64,000 bases of DNA from an uncultured Treponema sp. (GTDB lineage Bacteria; Spirochaetota; Spirochaetia; Treponematales; Treponemataceae), in contig NZ_CAMHSK010000003.1 of the NCBI RefSeq assembly GCF_946187725.1, positions 62,001 through 126,000 of the forward strand, in the 5' to 3' direction. The stretch's first letter is position 1, and each line of letters starts with the position of its first letter. Below, piece by piece: positions 43,716 to 51,126 of this stretch. The notes under the pieces were generated by a model. The model did no database searches, had not been told where the DNA came from, and saw only the letters and a list, made by a program, of their open reading frames with translations. The position numbers and the translations under genes were made by a program.

Positions 43716-45803
43716 ATGAAACTTAACAGTCTTAAAACTAAGTTGCTGCTTCTTTTGCTTTTAATTGTCGTGATTTCCAATGTTGTTTTGGGATTGATTG
43801 CCTATACCATGTCAAAATCTTCGCTTGAGGCTTCGGTTGAGCAGACAATCACCACGATTTCAGAGAAAATCGCTTCTCAGGTGGCTTTGGGAAATGAGCG
43901 GGAATTCAAGATGCTTGATTCGCTTGCAAGCATGGCGATTCTGCAGGATCCGGATGTTCCTCTTGCCGAAAAAAGCCAGATGCTGCTGAAAGTTGCAAAA
44001 ATCGATAAAAAATATGAAAACATCGGCTATTACGATGCAGACGGTATGAGCATCACGAGCGACGGTCAGGAAGTTGATTTGTCTGACCGTGAGTATTTCA
44101 AGCGCGCTTTTGCTGGTGAGCATTATGTTTCGGACCCGGTTTTCAGTCCTGTAAACAATCTTTTGCTCATGATGTATTCAGTTCCTGTTTATAATGAAAG
44201 TCGTACAAAAATAATCGGTGTTATCTGTTCTATTTTCCATGGCGCAACGCTTTCTGATATGTGTAAAGAAATTTACATCGGTAAGGAAAGTCATCCTTTT
44301 GTAATCAATATGAAGAGTGGCAAAACTGTTGCTGATGCTGATGTTAAATATGTTGAGGAAGGTCAGGTTCTTAAAGATGCAACTACGGGTGCGATGAATG
44401 AGGCTATCCGGGCTGCAATGAGCGGTGATACTAATTATCGAATCTTCTTTGAGCCGTGGCGCAACAAAGATGTGGTCGCTTCTTTCAGGCCTGTTGGTGG
44501 CGGATGTGACTGGGCTGTTTTCTGTATGGCTCCTGCTGATGAATTCTTTGGTTCAATTACCAGAATGTCTGTTTCAATGCTCATTTCTGTAGCAGTGATT
44601 CTTGTGATTGCCATTGCCCTCAGTGCGTTTATTATTTCAATCAGTCTTAAACCGTTAAAAGCTGTAGAAAATTCAATTACTGAAATCGCGAGCGGAAATG
44701 CTGATTTGACCCGAAGAATTAAGGTTACTACTAATGATGAAATCGGAAATGTCGTTAAGGGATTCAACAGCTTCACTGAAAAACTTCAGAATATAATTGC
44801 AAGTGTCAAACATTCTAATTCAAATCTTGGAAGTGTTGGTTCTGACATGAGTGCGAGCGTTGATGATACTGCAAGTTCAATCACTCAGATTATCGCAAAT
44901 ATTGACAGCATGAAAAAACAGATTGACAGTCAGAATCAGTCGGTAAGCCAGACTGCCGGGGCTGTTAACGAGATTGCTTCGAATATTGAATCTTTGGAGC
45001 GCATGATTGAATCTCAGTCAAGCGGCGTAACAGAGGCAAGTGCTGCTGTCGAAGAGATGATTGGCAATATTTCTTCAGTAAACATGTCGATGGATAAAAT
45101 GGCTCATTCATTCAGTGATTTGCGGTCAAATTCTCAGGTCGGAATTTCAAAACAGAAGGCCGTCAATGACCGAATCAATGAAATCGAAGGTCAGTCACAG
45201 ATGCTTCAGGAAGCAAATGTGGCAATTTCTGCAATCGCAAGCCAGACTAACCTTCTTGCCATGAATGCGGCAATTGAGGCGGCTCATGCTGGTGAAGCTG
45301 GAAAGGGCTTTGCTGTTGTAGCTGACGAAATCCGCAAGCTTTCAGAAACATCAACTGCACAGTCAAAGACAATTGGTGACGGAATCAATAAAATCCGTGA
45401 TTCAATCGGTGCTGTCGTTTCGGCTTCTGGGGAAGCGAGCGTGGCCTTTGAGTCCGTTTCTCGCAAACTTGAAGAAACCGATGCGCTTGTCATGCAGATT
45501 AAGTCTGCAATGGAAGAGCAGAACGAGGGAAGTAAGCAGATTACTGATGCACTGCATAATATGAATGACAGCACTGTTGAAGTACGCAATGCTTCAAGTG
45601 AAATGGCTGAAGGAAACCAGATGATTCTCAAAGAGGTTCAGATGTTGCAGAATGCGGCCATGACGATGACTCAGGGTATGGAAGAAATGTCTATTGGTGC
45701 GAGAAAAATCAATGAGACTGGTGCTGCCCTCAATGGAATTGCTTCAAAAATGAATGAATCGATTTCTGAAATCGGCTCGCAGATTGATCAGTTCAAGGTG
45801 TAA
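43716..45803 (+). CDS. Methyl-accepting chemotaxis protein with dCache sensor
   Basis: A 695-aa receptor. Membrane helix at about 8-30, a periplasmic double-Cache domain (about 35-280; ENIGYYDADGMSITSDGQEVDLSDREYFKRAFAGEHYVSDPVFS is typical), second helix at about 288-312, HAMP (SLKPLKAVENSITEIASGNADLTRRI), then the signalling coiled coil with its tip SQTNLLAMNAAIEAAHAGEAGKGFAVVADEIRKLSE at about residue 507. It would modulate CheA for flagellar motility. No CheR-tethering pentapeptide is at the C-terminus. AAAGGGG precedes ATG 43716. No other chemotaxis gene is adjacent. Confidence 0.95.
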   Translation: MKLNSLKTKLLLLLLLIVVISNVVLGLIAYTMSKSSLEASVEQTITTISEKIASQVALGNEREFKMLDSLASMAILQDPDVPLAEKSQMLLKVAKIDKKYENIGYYDADGMSITSDGQEVDLSDREYFKRAFAGEHYVSDPVFSPVNNLLLMMYSVPVYNESRTKIIGVICSIFHGATLSDMCKEIYIGKESHPFVINMKSGKTVADADVKYVEEGQVLKDATTGAMNEAIRAAMSGDTNYRIFFEPWRNKDVVASFRPVGGGCDWAVFCMAPADEFFGSITRMSVSMLISVAVILVIAIALSAFIISISLKPLKAVENSITEIASGNADLTRRIKVTTNDEIGNVVKGFNSFTEKLQNIIASVKHSNSNLGSVGSDMSASVDDTASSITQIIANIDSMKKQIDSQNQSVSQTAGAVNEIASNIESLERMIESQSSGVTEASAAVEEMIGNISSVNMSMDKMAHSFSDLRSNSQVGISKQKAVNDRINEIEGQSQMLQEANVAISAIASQTNLLAMNAAIEAAHAGEAGKGFAVVADEIRKLSETSTAQSKTIGDGINKIRDSIGAVVSASGEASVAFESVSRKLEETDALVMQIKSAMEEQNEGSKQITDALHNMNDSTVEVRNASSEMAEGNQMILKEVQMLQNAAMTMTQGMEEMSIGARKINETGAALNGIASKMNESISEIGSQIDQFKV

Positions 45804-45850
45804 ATTGCAATAAAGCCTGTTTATCGGTAAAATAAAATCTGGAATTTACT

Positions 45851-46906
45851 ATGAAACTTTCTGATTTTTATTTTGATTTGCCGGAGGAACTTATTGCACA
45901 GAAACCGGCAGGAATCCGCGGCCAAGACAGGCTTATGTACCTTCATCGTGAGACTGGGGAAGTCGAACATTTGAGCATGGATGATTTGCCAAATCTGATT
46001 TCTCCAGACACTCTCATGGTGTTCAATAATTCTAAAGTTCGAAGAAGCCGCTGTTATGGAATCAAAATTTCTGAAACTCCTGGTCAGGGCGGCAGGGAAC
46101 AGGAGTTTATGTTCCTCAATCAGATGACTCCAGATGGAAATCTGTGGCACACAATGGTCAAAGGTGCAAAAAAAGTAAAATCAGGGAACAAATATCGTTT
46201 TACCGATGGTTCTATCGGCACAATCATTGAGCATGAAAATGACATGGGGAGCGAATTTCGCACGATTGAGTTCGAATCCCGTCTTGATGATGAATGGTTT
46301 GGCCGTAACGGTCACATTCCGCTTCCACCATACATCCGTCGCGAAGATGACGACACTGACAGTGAGCGTTACCAGACGGTGTATGCCAAAGAAACCGGAA
46401 GTTCTGCCTGTCCAACAGCGGGGCTTCACTTTACCGAAGATATGTTCCGTCGTCTTGATGAAAAGGGAATTGAGCGGGTTTTTGTAACGCTTCATGTAGG
46501 CTTGGGAACTTTTTTGCCTGTCCGTACCGAAAATATCGAAGAACACAAAATGCACGAAGAAGTGTATACGATTCCTTTTGATGTCGCAGAAAAAATCAAT
46601 CAGGCAAAGAGAGATGGCCGTCCGATTCTTGCAGTCGGTACAACGAGCGTGCGAACTCTTGAGAGTGCCAGCGATGAAAACGGTTTCGTAAAAGGCGGCT
46701 CGTCTGCCACACACATATTCATGTATCCTGGCTACAAGTTCAAGTGCGTCAACCAGATGTTTACAAATTTCCACACCCCCGAAAGCACTCTGATTATGCT
46801 GGTAAGTGCTTTTGCCGGAAGAGAGCATATCCTGAACGCCTACCAAAAAGCCGTAGAGCAGAAATACCACTTCTTCTCATACGGCGACTGCATGTTGATT
46901 AAGTAA
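45851..46906 (+). CDS. queA: S-adenosylmethionine:tRNA ribosyltransferase-isomerase
   Basis: A 351-aa enzyme that transfers the ribosyl part of SAM to preQ1 in tRNA to form epoxyqueuosine. Signatures: MKLSDFYFDLPEELIAQKPA at the start, HIPLPPYIRREDDDTDSERYQTVYA, GSSACPTAGLHFTEDM, THVGLGTF-type segment TLHVGLGTFLPVRTENIEEHKMHEE and TNFHTPESTLIMLVSAFAG. Length is normal. TAAAAT at 45833-45838 lies 12 nt before the ATG, with TGGAA as a weak ribosome site. A tRNA gene follows after 46 bp. Confidence 0.97.
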   Translation: MKLSDFYFDLPEELIAQKPAGIRGQDRLMYLHRETGEVEHLSMDDLPNLISPDTLMVFNNSKVRRSRCYGIKISETPGQGGREQEFMFLNQMTPDGNLWHTMVKGAKKVKSGNKYRFTDGSIGTIIEHENDMGSEFRTIEFESRLDDEWFGRNGHIPLPPYIRREDDDTDSERYQTVYAKETGSSACPTAGLHFTEDMFRRLDEKGIERVFVTLHVGLGTFLPVRTENIEEHKMHEEVYTIPFDVAEKINQAKRDGRPILAVGTTSVRTLESASDENGFVKGGSSATHIFMYPGYKFKCVNQMFTNFHTPESTLIMLVSAFAGREHILNAYQKAVEQKYHFFSYGDCMLIK

Positions 46907-46952
46907 AGTTTCTCTTGCAAAATCCTTTGCAATGTGCTATATTATCTCCCAC

Positions 46953-47027
46953 GAGATTGTAGCTCAGTTGGATTAGAGCATCTGCCTTCTAAGCAGAGGG
47001 TCGCGTGTTCGAATCACGCCAGTCTCA
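46953..47027 (+). tRNA. tRNA-Arg (anticodon TCT)
   Basis: A 75-nt cloverleaf: acceptor GAGATTG/CAGTCTC (one G-U) with A73, D arm GCTC..GAGC, anticodon stem TCTGC/GCAGA with loop CTTCTAA, so TCT reads AGA, and T arm with GTTCGAATC. CCA is not encoded. Confidence 0.95.
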
Positions 47028-47029
47028 GA

Positions 47030-47059
47030 AACGGTTCGTCTTGCGCGGACCGTTTTTTT
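47030..47059 (+). terminator. Rho-independent terminator of the tRNA
   Basis: AACGGTTCG/CGGACCGTT (one G-U), then seven T. Confidence 0.9.
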
Positions 47060-47113
47060 ATGTTATTGAATAAGTGCTTTTTTTTTGCTTTAATATGGGT
47101 ATAGGAGTTTTTT

Positions 47114-47761
47114 ATGAAAGTAACAAAGAATATTTTGAATATGATTGCCGCTTTTTCTGTATCGGCTCTTCTTTTTTCGTGCGGCTCAACTGCCAGCCTC
47201 GAAGATACCTCAAAAAAGCCTGTAAAACCTGCGGTTGAGGATTTTGATGGAGTCGAAGCGACACCTTCTTCAGGCGGAATTAAAACTGTCGGTGCCCGTC
47301 TTCCGGCTGCTCCTGCAAAGGCAACCGAAGCACCAAAATATGATTTTTCAGGTGATTCCCTTAAAATCGAGCTTGAAGAAATGTATTATGACGGTTTTAC
47401 CCTTGTTGGTGACGCAAATGCTTCCAAATCTTATGCCCTCAAATTGAATAATGATTCTTCATGGGCGATTGCTGAAATCAATTTCCCTGCCGGAACTTAT
47501 GAAGGCGTTGTGAATGTCCTCGCACCAGATTCAGAGCACTCAAAATTCAATGTCTGCATCAACAATGATTCATATCTTGTGTTCGGTTCAGAGCCTCCAA
47601 TCTCAAAGTATGAGCTTACAACCCGTTCAGTCGTGAGCTTTACGCTTGACCAGCCGACTACCGTCACTCTCAAGATTCAGCAGAACGACCTTAAAAATCC
47701 TGCAAACAACGGCCAGAGCGGCATGACCATCGACTACATTTCTATCAAAAAGAGCAAGTAA
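47114..47761 (+). CDS. Hypothetical lipoprotein with beta-sandwich domain
   Basis: A 215-aa lipoprotein (MKVTKNILNMIAAFSVSALLFSC). A Pro/Ala/Lys-rich linker runs to about residue 75, then a beta-rich domain (LKIELEEMYYDGFTLVGDANASKSYALKLNNDSSWAIAEINFPAGTYEGVVNVLAPDSEHSKFNVCIN..) that looks like a carbohydrate-binding jelly roll of the CBM6/35 kind: strand spacing and the final GMTIDYISIKK fit that pattern. The assignment is by eye and tentative. AGGAG precedes ATG 47114. A large hairpin terminator follows. Confidence 0.65.
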   Translation: MKVTKNILNMIAAFSVSALLFSCGSTASLEDTSKKPVKPAVEDFDGVEATPSSGGIKTVGARLPAAPAKATEAPKYDFSGDSLKIELEEMYYDGFTLVGDANASKSYALKLNNDSSWAIAEINFPAGTYEGVVNVLAPDSEHSKFNVCINNDSYLVFGSEPPISKYELTTRSVVSFTLDQPTTVTLKIQQNDLKNPANNGQSGMTIDYISIKKSK

Positions 47762-47774
47762 AATCTAAATCAAA

Positions 47775-47818
47775 CTGGGAAAAACGCAAACTTTTACAAA
47801 AGTTTTCTTTTTTCCCAG
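47775..47818. terminator. Long hairpin terminator
   Basis: CTGGGAAAAA (47775-47784) pairs with TTTTTCCCAG (47809-47818), with an inner perfect ACTTTT/AAAAGT hairpin. The T-rich descending arm and following CCCCCTTTTTT fit termination of the lipoprotein gene. Confidence 0.7.
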
Positions 47819-47866
47819 CCCCCTTTTTTCTTTCAAAACTAAGTCAAAATCAGCCGATAATAAGCT

Positions 47867-48889
47867 ATGTCGGTGAACAAAAACAAATTATTCCTTTTCC
47901 TTTTATTCAGAACAACAGCACTATTTTTTGCATCAAACATTCCAACTCAAGATGAAATCCAAAATCAGAAAATACAAGTTTTAGAAGAAGACACAAAGCT
48001 CCGCTTCCGGGAAATCTGGGGCTATGTGATGATTGGCGAAGAAAAATCCTTGCCAGCACAAACCCCGATAACTGATCTTGGCTATTTTGTGAATGCCGTC
48101 AATAATTTCAGTGAGTTCGTTCCTGTTCCGAACCGTCAGGAACGCTTTCCAAATTTCAATGGCAGAATTCACATCGTTTCAAGCGTTGATTCAAAAGCTC
48201 AGACCCATCTTCTCCTTGACCCGAAATTGCCGCTCAGAAATAAAATCATCAAGCAGCTGGTGCATGAGAGCAAAGACTATGATGGCGTTCAGATTGATTG
48301 GGAACTTGTGATGAAAGATGATGACGAGAATTTCTGGTCGTTCCTTAAGACTTTGAAGAAAAAACTCAAAGGAAAAATGCTGACCGTCGCAATTCCTGCC
48401 CGCACAAAAACACTTGAAAAAGATGCCTATAATTACGAAAAACTGTCAGAAATCGTTGACCGCATAATCGTGATGGCTTATGACGAACATTGGTCAACGA
48501 GCGCGCCGGGACCTGTTGCATCAATGGCATGGTGCAAGCGTATTGCTGATTATTCAATGAGCGTAATTCCTGAAGAAAAACTGGTCATGGGCTGCCATTT
48601 TTATGCCCGCGCATGGAATAATGAAGATGTGGGTCGCAAAGCTTACAGAATGTTCAAAATCGACAACATATTGAAAGAAAACAAGGTCACTGCGTTCAAA
48701 AAATCTTCTGACGGCGACCTGAGTTTTTCCTTCGACAAAAAGACAAAAGTTACTGTTTTTTATGACACGATTGATTCCACTGTCGCCCGGTGCAAAATGT
48801 ACCGTGACTTGGGAATCGGCAGCCTCGCGTTCTGGCGTGTCGGTCAAGAAATCCCCGCCTTCTGGAACGAGTTGGCAGTTAGCAATTAA
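47867..48889 (+). CDS. Glycoside hydrolase family 18-type protein (YaaH/chitinase-like)
   Basis: A 340-aa protein with a hydrophobic N-terminal segment (residues 8-24) for export. The GH18 active-site strand is YDGVQIDWELV; the proton-donor Glu and the Asp two before it are kept, but the family's DGxDxDxE has Gln at the second Asp. VMAYDEHWSTSAPGPVASMAW fits the YaaH/SleL-like branch that acts on peptidoglycan or chitin oligomers, and GIGSLAFWRVGQE is the final strand. GATAAT ends 5 nt before ATG 47867; no ribosome site. The last codons (AVSN, stop) lie in a GTTAGCAATTAA repeat copy, and the stop TAA shares TTAA with the convergent helicase gene. Confidence 0.8.
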   Translation: MSVNKNKLFLFLLFRTTALFFASNIPTQDEIQNQKIQVLEEDTKLRFREIWGYVMIGEEKSLPAQTPITDLGYFVNAVNNFSEFVPVPNRQERFPNFNGRIHIVSSVDSKAQTHLLLDPKLPLRNKIIKQLVHESKDYDGVQIDWELVMKDDDENFWSFLKTLKKKLKGKMLTVAIPARTKTLEKDAYNYEKLSEIVDRIIVMAYDEHWSTSAPGPVASMAWCKRIADYSMSVIPEEKLVMGCHFYARAWNNEDVGRKAYRMFKIDNILKENKVTAFKKSSDGDLSFSFDKKTKVTVFYDTIDSTVARCKMYRDLGIGSLAFWRVGQEIPAFWNELAVSN

Positions 48890-50976
48890 AAGCCTGGGAC
48901 TTTTGGGGCGGTGAAGCGTTTTTTCATCTGCTGCAAGATGTCGATTGCGGTTTCTGCATCGACTTCTTTTTGAGGTTCATGATACTGAACCAGATGCGGC
49001 GGAATTTCATCGAGAAATCTTGAAGGCTGGCTTTCGACGGTGGAATTTTGCCTTCTCCGGCTCCGGCAGGCTGAAATCAAAAGTTTATCGCGGGCGCGCG
49101 TGATTGCCACATAAAAAAGCCTTCGCTCTTCTTCGACCGCAGCATCTCCGCCTTCATCAACAGCTCGTCCGTGCGGAATGAGACCTTCTTCTGTGCCTGC
49201 GATGAACACAACCGGGAATTCCAGTCCTTTTGAAGCGTGAATCGTCATCAGGTTCACTTTTCCAAGATTTTCATCATCGTCCATGTCGTCACGGCTCAAA
49301 AGTGTGATTCGGTTGAGATAATTGTAAAGTGTTGCATCACCTGAATCTGGATTGTTTTCCCAGCGCTCAATTGAGCCAATCAGGCTTTCGATATTCAGCA
49401 TTTTGAATCGTGCCGCTTTTTCTGATTTGGGATTTTCGCCAATCAGGTAATCCATGTAATGGATGCTGTCAACCATTGCCCGCACCTTTTTGGAAAGACC
49501 GTGGCCGCCGAGCATCGACTTGTTTCCTTCAATTATATCGACAAAGGCTTTGAGATTCTGTTTTGTGCCTTCTGAAAAATCCTCGTCATCGAAGTCGGAA
49601 TATTTGCTTTCTGAAGAAATCGTGCCGCCTGACATGAACAAATCGGCCTCGTTGTCGCCAACATCAAGCAGGGCATTTATTGCTTCCCATAGCGAGCACG
49701 AAAGATTCTTTGCGATTTCGTTGAGTTTTTCGATTGTTGCCCGTCCGATTCCACGGCGCGGTGTGTTGATAATTCGCAGGAGATTCACATCATCATCATG
49801 GTTTGAGATTACGCGAAGGTAAGAGATGATGTCCTTGATTTCTTTTCGCTGGAAGAATGAAGTTCCGCCGCTCATCGTGTATGGAATGTTTTCGGCCAAA
49901 AAGGCTTCTTCGATTGCCCGTGACTGGGTGTTTGCCCTCATGAGCACGCAGAAATCATCGTATTTACGCTTTTCTGAAATGCAGATTCCCTGAATCGATT
50001 CGACTATGAAAGCTGCTTCGGCTGTTTCGTTGTCGGGCATGTAGATTTCAATCGGCTTTCCGTCACCGTTTCCGCTCCACAGCTCCTTGTCCTTTCGGTT
50101 GGTGTTGTGCTTGATTACGCCGTTTGCCGCCGCCAGAATCGTGCCTGTTGAGCGGTAATTTTGTTCAAGACGAATTTCCTTTACATTCTTAAAATCTTTC
50201 TCGAAATTGATGATGTTTTGATAGTCAGCTCCTCGCCATGAATAAATTGACTGGTCATCGTCACCGACTACGGCAATGTTGTTTTCGGCTAGAAGACGCA
50301 TGAATTCGTACTGCTGATGGCTTGTGTCCTGAAACTCATCAACCATGATGTATTTGTAACGGTCCTTGTATTTTTCGAGAACTTCCGGGAATTCACGGAA
50401 AATTTTGATTGGAAGCGTAATCAGGTCATCAAAATCAACTGCATTGTAAAGTTTGAGCCCTTCCTGATATCCTTCGTAAAGTTCCTTGTACATTTCATTT
50501 TCGCTCGTCCAGTGCTTGCGGCCTGTTTTTATGTCAGAAATCAAAATTCCGACCTGATAAACATCAAGCGCTTCGGGGGAGTAGCGTAATTCGCGGCCAG
50601 TTTCTTTAATCAGCGAATTCCGGTCAGTCTCATCGTAAATTGAAAAATTCTCGCGGTAGCCCAAAAGACCGATTTCCTGACGCAAAATGCGTACTCCAAA
50701 AGCATGGAAAGTGGACACCGTGAGAAGAGGAAGTTTTTTACCTGTGAGTTCCTTGATTCGTTCGGCCATCTCGCGGGCGGCCTTATTCGTAAATGTGAGC
50801 GCAAGAATCGCACTCTGCGGAACTCCTGCGTCAAGCATATGTGCAATTCTGAAGGTGATTACGCGCGTCTTTCCGCTTCCTGCCCCTGCAATGATAAGAA
50901 TCGCGCCGTTGATTGTCATGACGGCTTCGTATTGCTCCGGGTTCAGTTCGTTCTTCAAATCTGATAAATCGGTCAT
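48886..50976 (-). CDS. pcrA: UvrD/PcrA/Rep family DNA helicase
   Basis: A 696-aa superfamily 1 3'-5' helicase for repair and replication restart. Motifs in order: LNPEQYEAV (Q motif), IIAGAGSGKTRVITFRIAHML (Walker A), VSTFHAFGVRILR (Ia), IMVDEFQDTSHQQYEF (II), VVGDDDQSIYSWRGAD (III), LEQNYRST (IV), VNLMTIHASKGLEFPVVFI (V) and EEERRLFYVAITRARDKL (VI). Whether PcrA or Rep is the right name cannot be decided by eye. TATAAT (50990-50985) ends 8 nt before ATG 50976 with no ribosome site; an in-frame TTG at 50982 is less likely. It overlaps the GH18 gene by 4 bp, tail to tail. Confidence 0.94.
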   Translation of the reverse strand: MTDLSDLKNELNPEQYEAVMTINGAILIIAGAGSGKTRVITFRIAHMLDAGVPQSAILALTFTNKAAREMAERIKELTGKKLPLLTVSTFHAFGVRILRQEIGLLGYRENFSIYDETDRNSLIKETGRELRYSPEALDVYQVGILISDIKTGRKHWTSENEMYKELYEGYQEGLKLYNAVDFDDLITLPIKIFREFPEVLEKYKDRYKYIMVDEFQDTSHQQYEFMRLLAENNIAVVGDDDQSIYSWRGADYQNIINFEKDFKNVKEIRLEQNYRSTGTILAAANGVIKHNTNRKDKELWSGNGDGKPIEIYMPDNETAEAAFIVESIQGICISEKRKYDDFCVLMRANTQSRAIEEAFLAENIPYTMSGGTSFFQRKEIKDIISYLRVISNHDDDVNLLRIINTPRRGIGRATIEKLNEIAKNLSCSLWEAINALLDVGDNEADLFMSGGTISSESKYSDFDDEDFSEGTKQNLKAFVDIIEGNKSMLGGHGLSKKVRAMVDSIHYMDYLIGENPKSEKAARFKMLNIESLIGSIERWENNPDSGDATLYNYLNRITLLSRDDMDDDENLGKVNLMTIHASKGLEFPVVFIAGTEEGLIPHGRAVDEGGDAAVEEERRLFYVAITRARDKLLISACRSRRRQNSTVESQPSRFLDEIPPHLVQYHEPQKEVDAETAIDILQQMKKRFTAPKVPGF

Positions 50977-51011
50977 GGCCAAACATTATAAACAGAAAGC
51001 AGAAAAAAATT

Positions 51012-51056
51012 AAGTGGAAAACGGAAAGTGGAGAGCGGAAAACGGAAAACGGAATA
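51012..51056. repeat. ACGGAAA tandem tract
   Basis: Six imperfect units of (A/G)CGGAAA or GTGGAAA, 7 or 8 nt each, between the helicase and protease promoters. A shorter tract is at 10870-10894, and single AACGGAAAG occurs at 42413-42421. Confidence 0.7.
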
Positions 51057-51091
51057 TTCATTTGGTTGAATTTGGAGACTTATGCTGAATC

Positions 51092-51120
51092 TTGCGAACT
51101 GGGGTTTTGAGCATTATAAT
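51092..51120 (+). promoter_or_regulatory. Promoter of the outer-membrane protease gene
   Basis: TTGCGA (51092-51097), 17 bp, TATAAT (51115-51120), 6 nt before ATG 51127. Confidence 0.7.
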
Positions 51121-51126
51121 TGAGTT

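Noticed and set aside
48886-48889. Fusion or frameshift between the GH18 and helicase genes
   Set aside because: They are convergent and simply share TTAA as the two stop codons.
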